Numbered from the stretch's first letter, positions 47,419 to 59,143 are shown. The stretch is 64,000 nt of DNA from Entrophospora sp. SA101 (GCA_958430865.1 CAUDNR010000891.1:45535-109534); one strand, 5' to 3'. Notes: generated by a model not told the origin, from the sequence alone. A program made the numbers and translations.

Positions 47419-48049
47419 CGAGGTTGGATGACGAAATGTCTCCTTTTCATCACATGACGAAAATAAATGTGACGAAATAGGGTTTTTACACTTTGAGTAA
47501 TTTGACGAAAGTGACGAAATCAACAAACAATAAAATAAAATAAACCAATTATTTTGGAGATTTTAAATTATGGAGTAAATAAAATTCATGATGTCAAATT
47601 CTAGTTCACCCAATTCACCAATTCCTTCTCAATCATCATCATATAATATGAATTTGCAAACATTAAAATTAAAGTTCATTTAACAATAATCAAGAATTAG
47701 CTACAGGACGTCCTGTGTTTGATGTATGGTTACACTCCATTAAAATAGTAAATCAAACAATCAGAATTATCAGATGATACTACAGATTTTGAAGAAAGTT
47801 ATGAAACCAGCGATAGATGTGAAGCAGCAATTCATACTAAAATTTTGCGTACAAAAATTAAATATCCAACCAAGAAACATGATTTACGATGTAAAAAATG
47901 TTTAAAATTAATTTTTTGTTTAATTTTATATTTTCGTCATCTTTATCACAATTTGACTTTTGACTTTACCCTTTGTCACATTTCGTCACATTTCGTCACA
48001 TTTGACGAAATACTTTTTACATTCCAAAATATTTCGTCACCCAACCCAA
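47419..48049. mobile_element. non-autonomous hAT element, copy 2 (inverted)
   Basis: About 631 bp. It is the reverse-orientation relative of the 40089-40805 copy, sharing the interior (for example ACAGGACGTCCTGTGTTTGA and ATTTTGCGTACAAAAATTAA), with ends GAGGTTGGATGACGAAA and TTTCGTCACCCAACCC. It lacks most of the subterminal GTGACGAAA array. Confidence 0.85.
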
Positions 48050-48951
48050 GATCTACCTACATATAGTGTTACGACCTTCCGGTAATTAACGGATTACTGG
48101 GTTGTAACGGGTTAGCGTTAATAGAAATTTTTTGCACAATAATAATAACAACGGTTGTTGACATTAATGAATTACAGTTGGCTTATTATTATTAAAGGAT
48201 TTGTTGTTACAATCCGCAACACTTATACCGAAGTGAGAGACTTTTCAAATGCTGGTAATTTATTAACATGTAAAAGAACACGGATGAAACTTGGTTTTTT
48301 AAAAAAATATGTACTTCAAAAGAAATAAATCACAACTTGAAACAATTCATCCTCTAAATTAAATAAATAAATATATTATTATTTTATAAATAAATGGTTT
48401 TAATTTTATTTAATATCATATCAGTCGCATGACATTTCCCGCTGATCTATAAGAGGTTGTAAAACTATATAGTAAAATTTTATAATCGAATGTCTTCACA
48501 CCCTCGTTTGATACCCTTGCTGTGTAGCAACCACCGCCAAATTTGAGATATAACTTCTTTATCATATATACTGCTTTAAGAAATTTTTTAAGGCAGGTTG
48601 TTAATAAAACCGAAAATAATCTGACCCTCAAAGTCAAATTTTGCTTTTATATTCATATATGTAAAATTTGTTTTGCCCGTTCAATTGCAAGTATATTACA
48701 TTATTATGAATATTTACAGATTTTTGATCACTCGGGTGTCTTTTATAAGTAAATAAATAAATAGATATTAAAATTTTCTTTATTATATATGTACTTAAAT
48801 AATGATTAGAATAATAAACAAGCAAAAATAATGAATAAATTAAAAGGTGTTTTATCTCTGACTTTATTCATTTAATTATTTATCATAGTGATGTTATTTA
48901 AGTTAAAATAAAAGAAAAATTTATATACATAAATAAATAACAAATATGACT
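48050..48951. other. possible LTR-like or repeat sequence
   Basis: TGTTACGACCTTCCGGTAAT begins at 48067 and looks like the start of an LTR-like block, but no second copy or closing terminus is in the window. Otherwise AT-rich with no gene. Confidence 0.3.
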
Positions 48952-49195
48952 ATTGAATGATTGTTAAAACGTTCGTTAGTATATTTGCAAGCTTCAAAGA
49001 TCTTGTCCTTAATGCTTACTTTGATCACTCTTACACATATTATTAAATAATTGATAAAACGTTTTTTAGTATATTTTGTTCATAGATCTTGTCCTTAATG
49101 CTTACTCCTACACAAACCATTGAATAATTGACAAAACATTCGTTAGTATATTTTGCAAGCTTCGTAGATCTTGTCTTTAACGCTTATTTCGAACT
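48952..49195. repeat. about 85-bp tandem repeat, 3 copies
   Basis: Three diverged units share TTGATAAAACGTT/ACATTCG, TTAGTATATTTTG, TAGATCTTGTCCTTAATGC and a CTTAC.. tail. Unit lengths vary between about 80 and 95 bp. Confidence 0.8.
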
Positions 49196-49849
49196 ACCAC
49201 AAACTGGATCTTAATCTTTATTATCATCATCAAAACGATGATTCGTTGTCGATTGCTATTTTGTTGCTACTAATATTATTATTTAATGTTGCTATAACAA
49301 CTACTGATTGATGTATATTCGTAATAATCATTAATGAATTTTAATCAATATAAAACAAACACTAATAAAATACCTTTTAGTTTTTGCTGAATCCCATCTA
49401 TATAAAATTTTCACGACTATTAAATTTCTATATAATAGTTTTTCCTAAGCCCCTCTAGAACCTATTAACCAATATCCCCCATAAAGTAATAACCATATGA
49501 AAGCTTAAAGTATTCTACACCTTCTCATTTACTATCAAGTCTTTTAAAGCGATATGAGAAATAATCTGAGCTTTGAAGTGAAAAAGTAATACTGTTTTTG
49601 AATAGCCGTGAATTCACAAAGAGAACACCTTTCGATATGAAAAGGTATTCATTAGAAAGCTTTAATGAATGTGGTACTTTCATTTTATTCTAACAACAAA
49701 GTTCAACTTTGTTATAAAAATAGCGAGATATTTTTAAAAAAATTTCATGTGACACGAATTTCGAATTTACTTTCATATAAAAAGCAGCCTCAGGGATATG
49801 TCACACGACCAATACATTCTAATCATTATCTGGTCCAGTTTTCATCTGA

Positions 49850-49996
49850 TCGGATTTGGGATAAGCAGGTAGTAATAGTAAACAAAGAATGCTTTTCCAA
49901 TTCCTGGAATTCCTAAAATGCAAAAGTTTTCTAAATCATCACTGTCAAAAATTGTCTTGGAGAGATCAGAATAACATTGAGGAACAAAAATATTTG
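49850..49996 (-). pseudogene. crinkler-like P-loop NTPase fragment
   Basis: The minus strand reads NIFVPQCYSDLSKTIF, then DLENFCILGIPGIGKAFF and VYYYYLLI before a stop. The order (aromatic leader, a Tyr-Ser-Asp-Leu helix, then GxPGxGK) is that of the NTPase module of crinkler (CRN) proteins, common in Rhizophagus. The residue after the Walker Lys is Ala rather than Ser or Thr. Only about 48 residues are readable and both ends are broken. Confidence 0.55.
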
Positions 49997-50337
49997 ATCA
50001 TTGACTTGATTGCTTTACACAATAAGTAAGCACCTCAGAGAAATTATTTCTTTGTCAATTTCAATATTCTGGATCTTTTAAAAAGGACTGTCATCAGGAG
50101 GAGCAATAGAATGCTTTTGAAGCGATTAATTAAGAAAATATTAAAGCGTCATTGGTCAAATAAATTCCGTAGTAATAGATAAAGGAAGGAAGAAAAAGAA
50201 GAAAAAGATACCGCAACAAATTAGTCATGGAAAATGTTGTATATGAAATTGAAATTATGTGAAATTGAAATATTATGGAATGGGGTGAAATTCTGATTGG
50301 CTAATTTGAATTTCACACATGTAAATTTGAATTTCAC

Positions 50338-50597
50338 ATATGGGGTCTGTACTAGGAAAATCAAGCTTCCAGCTATTTTTTTTTTTTTTTGTCTTTTTAC
50401 TCAATAATAATCTCTAATAAAGGATTTACAATTGGTGAAAAAATTGGACCCTATTTGCATAGTAGAAAAATGAGATACAAGGCTTGTAATATTTTCTTTG
50501 TATATTAAAAACATATGTGTAACCAAATTTATAAGGGTTGTTACCAAAAATAGATTTTTTGTCTGGAAGGTCGATTTTCCTAGTACAGACCCCATAT
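50338..50597. mobile_element. 260-bp MITE truncating the Helitron ORF
   Basis: Left TATGGGGTCTGTACTAGGAA and its inverse at the right, with CCAGC/GTCTGG inside. A related end (CTGTTCTAGGAAAA) stands near 44769-44783 just before the second gap. The right end replaces the 3' part of the Helitron frame. Confidence 0.8.
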
Positions 50598-52035
50598 GTA
50601 TAATTCTAATAAATTTGGCAATCCAAAACCCCTGAGCATTGTATTTAAATGAAGTTCCTTTTCATGAAAATAAGAATCTCCTGTTCTTATAAAAGTTGGT
50701 AGAGGTATTGTTATTTCTTCATTTATCTTTGGGGCTCCATTGTATTGACTATATGAGATTAAATTGATATCATCTGGTCTTGAATTTCCTTCTACTTCTT
50801 TTTGTCGTAAAATTCTTCTTGTATTTTGGTGATTTCTTAATTTTTCAAGCTGTAAATATGTGTGTGCAGGCCAATAGTGATCTAAGCGAAATCTTGGATC
50901 AAAAAGAAGAATCATGTGTTTTGCATATTTACCAAATGTTAAATGATTGTTATTGCCTTCCTTAATTAAATCATAATAATGACCTTTACCATTTAAAAAT
51001 AAATATGGAAACAATAAAGGCTCTAAATCTTTATGATTTGTTGAAATTGGTAGCTTTGTATTATTGTTTAACTGTACAAATCCACTTATTAGTTTATCAT
51101 AATGAAAATCTTCATTATGAACTTCATCTGGAAAATTATAATTCTGAATAATTATGTCTCTTGACAAATAAGGAGGAGCTGATTCATCATCAGTAACATG
51201 AGTAGCTGTTGGAAATGTTTCATTAATTGTGTTTTGTGTCAGAGTTAAAGCTTGTTTCGAAAAACTTTTTATATAGGGATTTTTTTCTGCTAACCAATCT
51301 GCAGCATTCTTTAAATTTTCATCAAATATCAATTCATTAGAAACATGATTGTTATTAGAAGGTTCTAGAAATGCTCCAATTGTCCCAGTATATAATGATA
51401 ATGCATGTATGTTGCAGGAATAACTCATAGTCCCAACTAAATTTCTATACTCTGTAAAAGAGTTACTGCCAGGGGTTCTTCCTAAAGAACAATGAATATA
51501 TGCTGGTGAAAGATATTTTCATTTATGTAAAGGAACTGATTCAATTTCAATTGGCATTGGAGAAATATAAGGAATCTTTTTACGTGTTCTTGGATTATGG
51601 CAAGATCTACATGTTGGAACTTTATTCACTTTTGTATTTGGATGAAATTCCAAATGAAAATTTTCAAAAGCTTCTTCAACTGGATATTTTATTTCTTGAT
51701 TATAAGGAACCCATTTTGCTTTTTCTGAGTATAATAACTTAGCACAATATACACATGCTACATTTGGATATTGTTTAAGAATTTTCTCTTGGAATTTTTT
51801 GAAAATCTTATTGAAACTAATTGTTAAAACCCAAGGTTTTATATGTATAAAGTTTATATTGTTTATTGAATAGACAGTGTTATTACTAACTAAATTATTT
51901 GTGTTTGTTTGATTAATTGTAGAATTTTGATTTTCAAAAAGATTTTGAATATGTGAATTATTTATTGAAAACTCATTCATACATTTTTCTGGTATATTCA
52001 CTTCAAATATATTGTATAAATGATGGTGATTCATC
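50598..52035 (-). pseudogene. Helitron helicase-like N-terminal protein, truncated
   Basis: Starts MNHHHLYNIFEVNIPEK. A Cys pair region (CVYCAKLL..CRSCHNP) precedes a single in-frame TGA at about 51516-51518. The frame continues YIHCSLGRTPGSNSFTEYRN into the Helitron-like N domain: LLFPYLFLNGKGHYYD, RFRLDHYWPAHTYLQL and NHQNTRRILRQKE. The Rep and helicase parts are missing because a MITE replaces the sequence from 50597 down. Motifs match the Helitron_like_N region of rolling-circle transposons. Confidence 0.75.
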
Positions 52036-52469
52036 TTTAGAGATTTTTTTTTAATGTTTTTTTTCTTCGAATTCAAGAAATGATGGATACTTATATCATT
52101 TTATTTTTTTGTTTGTTAAATTAGCTCTTTTTTTATATCTAAATTCAGTTATTTAATAAATTAAAAAAATTGAATTTATGCTTTATTTTTTTTACAATTA
52201 AAAAATTCTGCATGCGCACTTTAGCAAATTAAAAAAATTGATTTTATGCTTTATTTTTAATAAATATATAAAATAAAAATCTTGCGCGCGCATTTAGTAA
52301 ATTAAAAAAATTTAAATTATGCTTTGTTTTTTTTTTATAAATATATTAACAATAAAAACCTTGCGCGCACATTTAAATTGAATTTACAATTTATATATAT
52401 ATTTTTGTAAATAATTAATGAATATATAAAAATAAAAAATAAATATATATAAAAAATATGAATGTAAAT

Positions 52470-53513
52470 TTAATAGAATTCATATTCATCATTTTTTTCA
52501 TTTTTTTTTGATTGTCGTGTAATAATTTTTTTTGTATTATTAGATGTTTTATTGCTACCTTTTCTTTTATTATTTTTTTTTGGTTTACTTGTAGTAACAG
52601 CAGCAGCAGAATTATCATTGTCTTCATCTTCTTCCTTGGTACTAATAACAATAATATCATTTTTATTATCATCTTCATTATTATTATCAAAATTTTCCTC
52701 ATTATCAATATTAATAATTTCTTTATTAATTATTTTTGAAATTGATTTTCTGTTGTTTTCTTCTGGATCACTCCAATTATAGAGTGTTGTTGATGATTGT
52801 ATTGAAGTTGCTGATTTTACAGGCGTTTTTTGTTGATAACCTGGTAAATAATTAATATCCAAGATGTCAATAATAAATTGGCCATCAAGATCAATACCTA
52901 ATTCACCACAAACAAGTAAATGTGAATTTTCATTCAAATTATTTGTTTTATTAAACAATCTTTTGATCAATGTTTAAATATCTGCAATTAATTTGGTATT
53001 CTTTATCTTCAGCACCTTTTATCCACTCTTTGACTCTTATCTCAATATAACCAATTTCATTTATATTTTTAATTTTTGACATCATGCCAGTCAGGTAGAT
53101 ATTTAAAGCACTTATATGTAAATTTGGAATTGAAATTTTAGTTTTCTTTGCTGAGACAAGGATTATCTATAATTTAATTATATTATTATAAATTTATTAT
53201 ATTTTTTTACATTCAATAAATAATATATAATTTTTTAATCATATAAAAACGTTACCTTTATTTCATTTGTTTTGGAAAATTTAGTTAAATTGACTTTCCC
53301 AGATATTTCATAAATTGCACCTTCCACCAACTCATCAACAAATGAAGGTATCTGTGAGTTTTTATTATAATAGGCAGTTAGGTAGAGATTAAAAATGCCA
53401 TTTTTATTATTGTTATTTTTTTCTACTCTTGCAATGGCATTAGCTTCAATAACTGTGAAATTATTTGTTTCTTTGGTGCTGATTATTGAATCAATCACAC
53501 AAGTGTAGTCAAT
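52470..53513 (-). pseudogene. OB-fold ssDNA-binding-like protein relic
   Basis: Exon one (53256-53498) reads IDSIISTKETNNFTVIEANA to VEGAIYEISGKVNLTKF; over a phase-0 GT-AG intron exon two continues at 53166 with IILVSAKKTKISIPNLHIS and INEIGYIEIRVKEWIKGAED. A one-base shift near 52970 leads to HLLVCGELGIDLDGQFIIDI and an acidic, Lys-rich tail. Two successive beta-rich segments of this type suggest tandem OB folds, as in RPA-like proteins carried by Helitrons. It is read in the same direction and directly upstream of the Helitron relic. The start is eroded. The fold call is inference. Confidence 0.55.
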
Positions 53514-54480
53514 TTAAATGGCATTGTTTTTGATGAATTTATTCGAAATAATATTATTAAAATGTATAAAAAATTTTTTAATTAAATATTTGCAAATTGT
53601 TTTTGATACATCAATCTCAGTCCAAATCAATCATATTTATATACTTTAAAAATTCCTTTATTTCTTTTTTTTTATAAAAAATAAATTTAATCATTTGTTT
53701 ATTTGTTTTAGTAAATTCAAATAGATTTTTTTCTTATTATTATTAGATCAAAAATGATACATGCAAAAATTTCGAATGACCCATGTATCAATTTACGCAA
53801 AAATACACAGAATAAGTGTACAAAAAAAATATCAGCTTGTAGCCTAGGTTCTGTAGAATATGCATGTAAAATTTCTTGTTCTCTGATTTTCTATATCATT
53901 GTTAATTAAAAATAAATGAAATTCAATTTATTTTGAAAAAAATTTAATGTAAATCTTTGTTAAGGAAAATCAAAATTTGCATGTGTAACTTACAGTGTAC
54001 TTGTCATGTTCAAAATAACGATTTCAATGGTTTTCTTCAATTGCTTTTTTAGAAATAAACAATAATTTTTATCTAAAAATAAATAAACATTTATCTAGTT
54101 TTTTTTTAGTAATAAACTCACTTAAAAATAAAGTTTATCCGTCTGTTTTAGTATGATCAATAAATCTCGTCAAAAAACAATAATTTCAATGATTTTTTTA
54201 GAAATAAATATATTACGTACATATTTTTAATTTTTAAAAATATAAGATCATCAAAAATAATGATATTCTTTATTAAATATATATACCAATAATAATCATT
54301 CTTAATTATACCCAATTAAATTCAATTAAAAATTTGAATATATTTGTAAAACTAAAGATAATATACATATATATAAGAAAGGTTCATAGTTTTTTATCCA
54401 AACAATTTCCTTATTTGTATTTCTTTAGTCAAGATTGACAAGTTTTTTCATAACGAACTGAACACAGACCTTCCATCCAA
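53514..54480. other. AT-rich spacer
   Basis: No gene or element ends are recognised. Confidence 0.4.
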
Positions 54481-54495
54481 ACTTAACTTAATGTT

Positions 54496-54552
54496 AAACT
54501 AGAGTGATGACAAGTGGCAGGCGATAACCACCATCACCATCCTTAAAACACT
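54496..54552 (-). repeat. inverted match to 41003-41054
   Basis: Inverse of GTGTTTTAAGGATGGTGRTG..TATCGCC with about five differences over 50 bp. It lies next to the direct copy of the neighbouring repeat, but in the opposite relative orientation. Confidence 0.8.
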
Positions 54553-54650
54553 TACCCAGCAAAATCGGCTATTTCCTTTCCTTTGGTTCTGCTTTTAGTG
54601 TTGTGTTTTTGAGGCATTCTTTAACTTTGAAATCTGAAAAAAGTTTGTGA

Positions 54651-54842
54651 TATGATCAATGCATACACACTAATTATTTATCCTATTGGTTTTTTTTTTG
54701 GTAGGACAGACGTGAATTGATTTTTTTTTTCTTGGAAAAACAATTTATTTTTTGACAGAGTCCAAAATGACAAAACGCAAACGTTGTTGTTTGGTTTGGT
54801 TTGGGTCTCCTAAAGAAAACATGTAATAACTAACCAGAGGTA
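54651..54842 (+). repeat. dispersed repeat, copy 2
   Basis: Direct copy of 41117-41312; see that entry. Confidence 0.85.
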
Positions 54843-55236
54843 TTTTTTTTTATTTGTATGGTGTGGGACCTCTTAAACCACCAATTTTGCATGTGATTTT
54901 TAAAAGAATAGAAGTTCATTTCTGTATATTATTTTTAAAAAAATAGCTCTGTTATGACATAGATTAGGACCCAAGCTTTAATGTGACAGAGAGTTTTTTT
55001 CAAAATATTGGTGGGTTGTTGAGTACTATTCCTTTTTGTACATGTATTTTACTATGTTCACGAGGAATTTGGCCGCTTAAATTTGGGCAGAAATTATGAC
55101 ATCTGCTGATCCTTTTTTTAAATTCTGGTCAGTTAAAAAATCGTGTAACAGTAACATTAACGCGTCAATATTTTTTATTTACTCAAATATTCATTCCAAT
55201 AAATTTACATATATTGTCTTTAAGTATTGATTAAAT

Positions 55237-55416
55237 ATGCCACCAAAAAAAAGAAATTCCCAGATTAAAACAGCTAGACTTTCAAAAAAATTAAAAAATG
55301 AAAATAAACCTAATAATTTATTTGTTCAAAACACTCTCTTGCATGAACAACCTTTTGATTTTGTGTCAGAAACTGATGATGATAAAACTATTTATGAATC
55401 AGATCAAGTGGTATAA
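55237..55416 (+). pseudogene. N-terminal fragment of a basic transposon-type protein
   Basis: MPPKKRNSQIKTARLSKKLK then an acidic stretch ending SDQVV and a stop inside a palindrome. The Pro-Lys-rich start resembles the beginnings of many transposon ORFs in these fungi. Nothing of the rest is present. Confidence 0.4.
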
Positions 55417-55449
55417 TTATAGTCTGTACAGACTATAATTATACCACTT
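55406..55449. repeat. perfect 44-bp palindrome
   Basis: The arm AAGTGGTATAATTATAGTCT is followed by GT|AC and its exact inverse. It lies 7 bp left of the hAT target duplication. Confidence 0.98.
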
Positions 55450-55946
55450 ATTTCGGACTATAACCAGGGCTGGCTGCGTAACCTCAAGGTTTAGTCAACA
55501 TGACTTGACTAAAAGCGTTAAGTCAAGTTTAGTTTTTTTCATGCAATTTGACGTAATGACTTAACTTTAGTCACTGACTTAACTTTAGCCACTTGACTTA
55601 ACTTTAGTCACTTGACTTAACTTTAGTCACTTGACTTAACTTTAGTCACTTGACTTAAATTTAGCCATTGACTTAACTTTAGTCACTTGACTTAAGTCTG
55701 GCATAAAGGGGTTAAAATCCTAATTAGTAATGATTGACTTGACTTAATAATAATTATTATATAAATATTAATGACTAAATAGTTTAGTCAGTTTAGCCAA
55801 ATGCTCACGCTCATTTAAACTCTTTACTTCTCCATACTTCTCAATGTTATATTTACATCATTATATATTCCATTGAATATATAACAACAACTTTTATTTT
55901 TTTACAAATTAATAAAATTAATAAAAACTATAACATTTACATTCAC

Positions 55947-55953
55947 ATATATA

Positions 55954-55984
<31 letters not shown>
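55947..55984. repeat. TA microsatellite
   Basis: Alternating TA tract inside the hAT 5' region. Confidence 0.9.
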
Positions 55985-56224
55985 CGAATATCATTATCAT
56001 TACCATCTCAAAATCATCATAGTGGATTTTTTTACATCATTGTTATCAGTAGCAACAGTAGTATTAGTATTAGTAGTAGCAGCAGCAATAAAAAAATTCT
56101 TATTAAAAAACTATGGCATTTTATAATGTGTAGGTATTATAATAAATAAATAATAAACTCATATTAACTAATATTAATATAAATATAAATAAACTTATTT
56201 ACATAAGTTTTCATTGTTTTAGAG

Positions 56225-58613
56225 ATGATGATATAGGTGTAAATATTGAACATCCTATTAATTTAGTTGAAGATACTACTACTACTACTACAAATATAAT
56301 TAGAGGTGGACGACCTTCTTCAGATGTATGGCAATATTTTGAAAAAAATACATCTAAATCAAAAGGTCACTATACTGCAAAATGTAGATATTGCTTGAAA
56401 TTTTGGAGAAGAGGAATTCCAGATAAATTAGAAGCACATCTTGCACTTAAATGTGAAAAAGTTGATAGAGAAATTTCTCAAATATATTTAAAAAAACTTG
56501 CAACTAAAAATTCAGTATCAGATGTTGAGTCTGAAGATAAAATGTCAATAAGTACAGCAACAAATTCAAGGAATTCCTCTAGCTCTAAAAAAAAAAGGAA
56601 AACCAATAATAATTTACATTCATATTATGAAAATACTAATTGCAATATTGAACAAAAACAAAAATTAGATCAGGCCTTGTTACGTGCATTTGTTGTATGT
56701 GGGATACCTTGGAATGTTGTATCTAACCCATTTTTTATGGATTTTATGAAGTTGGCTAAACCTGGATATGATCCAGCTACACGTAAAGAATTATCAGGTC
56801 AACTTCTTAATAAACTTGTAAAAAGTGAAAGAAATATGACGTTGGGTAACGAAAATATATAATTTTTTATTAATTTATTTGTAAATTTCAAAATTTTTCT
56901 GTTAATATTATTTATTAATAATAGCCCTTGATGGTTGGACAACCCCGTCTGGTGGAGTATTGTATAGTTTTGTAATCCTCACACAAAGCAAAGAAGAATA
57001 TTTATTCAAATTAAAAAATTATAGTATAGTGTCACAAACAGCTGATTTTTTGACTTCTGAAATCAAATCAATTTTAGAAGAAATTGGTCCTAACAATTTC
57101 TGTGGTTTGGTGACTGATCATGCATCCAACATCAGAGGTGCAAGAAAAAATATCTGCAATGCATTTCCACATATTTTCAACATTAGGTGCATTGCACATA
57201 CAATTAACTTGATTGCTACTGATATGGCGAAAAATGAATTTGTGGCTGAAATAATTTCAAAAGTTGGAAAATTGGTGAGTTTTTTTAAAAAATCCCACAT
57301 TGGAAATGCATTGCTCCATGAAGGTCTGAAATCAATGAATATATCTGGTGGCTTTCTTGTGTCATATTCCAAGATACGCTGGGGGTCATTGTTTGATACA
57401 ACAAATTCTGTCTTAATATCCCAACCAGTTTTTGCAAAGGTATTTTATCTTATTTTATCTTATCTTATTTTATTTACTTAATTTATAAACAATAACTCAT
57501 AATTATTATTAAAAAAAGATTCTTGAGGAAAATAGGAGTGTGGTTACAAATAGAGATGTTGCAGCATTAATGTCTAATCAAGGATTTTTTTATGATGTAC
57601 GAATTATTTCACAAATTTTTAAACCAATCAAACAAATCATTCATTGCCTTGAACGAAGAAGTGCCAATCTTTCAGATTGTTTTTTAGGATTTGTGTATCT
57701 TGCTTTGGCAATTAAACAATTACCAAACAATATGAATTTACAATCAGAAATTATTAAAATTTTCAACTCCAGATTTAACTCTTTTGAAATTGACCTTTAT
57801 CTGCTTGCTTACTTTTTGCATCCAAAACATAAAGGTAATATTATCTATAAAATATATTATATTTATAATGATTTAAATAATGATAATTAATCACCCTATA
57901 TATTTATAGGGTATGCCATGAAACAAGGAAATTTTCGTCGAATATGTGATATTGCTGTTTCATATGTTTCAAGGTTAGGTTTTACAGATATAGCTGTTAG
58001 CCAACTCATCATGCAAATGCGTTCATTTAAGGATGGTTTATACCCTTATGATTTTATATTTAATGTTAACGATCCTATTACATGGTGGACAACAATTGAA
58101 GATAATCACAATTATTTGCAACAACTTGCAATTAAATTGTTTTCAATAGTACCTTCTCAGGCAAGTTGTGAGAGAACATTCTCAATACTTAAATGGATCC
58201 ATGGGTTGAATAGAAACTCTTTGTCAAGTGACAACTTGGAATCCATGGCAATAATCCGATCATATCTTATCTCAGATATTGAGAAAACCATGTTTTATGT
58301 ACCAAAAAAAAATAATGATATTGATTTTTCTAGTGTGGCTAACTCAGAAACAGTCATCGATGGATTGGATCTCGAAGAAGAGGAATCATTTACATCACTT
58401 GAATTAGAAGAGGATCTATCTGATGTTTCTGATAACAACATTGATAATAATAATTTATCAATTGAATCAATAATTGATTTATCAGTATTAATTTCAGGCA
58501 GTGATATTTCAGCCCAAGATATAACTAGTGATATAACTAGTCCATTTGCAGAAGGTATAACTGATTATAATCCTCATGAATTAGTTGCTAATTTGGTGAC
58601 AGAGGATGAATAA
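56225..58613 (+). CDS. hAT transposase (BED finger, hATC)
   Basis: Exons about 56225-56845, 56925-57439, 57519-57834 and 57910-58613 join in one frame without a stop. A BED zinc finger comes first: GGRPSSDVWQYFEK, CRYCLKFWRRG, LEAHLALKC. The RNase H-like core has LDGWTTPSGG (first Asp), CGLVTDHASNIRGA (second Asp) and FNIRCIAHTINLIATD. The C-terminal dimerisation region holds ITWWTTIEDNH, LFSIVPSQASCERTFSILK (the catalytic Glu) and LSSDNLESMAIIRSYL, followed by an acidic tail. All catalytic positions are present. The initiating ATG is not settled: the first exon appears to begin at an AG acceptor at 56222, and the only internal early Met (56395) would cut the BED finger. Confidence 0.88.
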
Positions 58614-58985
58614 ATTTAAATCCGACTTAATATTGACAAGTTGTTGTTTTTAATTTTTTTAATTGTAATATAATGGTATAGTCTTTTTTAATATTATTAA
58701 TTGGAGTTATATTTTGTTTTGTAATACAAATTTTCAATTTATAATAAAAACACATTTATTATCATTATTATCATTACATTATAATTAAAAATGTAACGGG
58801 ATAAATAATCAAGACAATCATTACTATATTAGGGTTTTACACTTTCGTCAACTGACGAAACTTTAGTCACTAGTTTCGGTTTCGCCAAACGTGACTAAAC
58901 CGAAATTAAATTGACTAAAGTTTCGTCAAATTGAGTTAGAGTTACGCAGCCAGCCCTGACTATAACCCACCCGAAAATGACATGC

Positions 58986-59143
58986 GTTTTGCATTTGCCT
59001 CGTCATTCGAGTGACGAACGTTTTGCATTTGCCTCGTCATTCGAGTGACGTGTGTTTTGCGTTTGCCACGTCATTCGAGTGACGTATGTTTTGCGTTTGC
59101 CTCGTCATTCGAGTGACAAACGTTTTGCGTTTGCCTCGTCAAA
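58986..59143. repeat. 34-bp iteron-like array (A)
   Basis: Units begin with GTTTTGCRTTTGCC at 58986, 59020, 59054, 59088 and 59122, an exact 34-bp period. The first four end in CGTCATTCGAGTGAC, whose 14-mer GTCATTCGAGTGAC is a near-perfect dyad centred on TCGA; the fifth switches into array B after CGTCA. The array lies downstream of the primase-helicase gene. Confidence 0.95.

Larger units (their letters stand above)
55465..58958 (+). mobile_element. complete 3.5-kb hAT transposon
   Basis: Ends CAGGGCTGGCTGCGTAAC and GTTACGCAGCCAGCCCTG are perfect inverses and are flanked by the 8-bp duplication ACTATAAC (55457-55464, 58959-58966). The left subterminal region carries about seven copies of a 19-20 bp unit (TTGACTTAACTTTAGTCAC, about 55545-55700) and the right one has TTTAGTCA/CGTCAA units. 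It encodes an uninterrupted spliced transposase. Confidence 0.95.

Noticed and set aside
48067..48560. Possible solo LTR starting TGTTACGACC
   Set aside because: No second copy, closing CA end or target duplication could be found, so only mentioned as possible.
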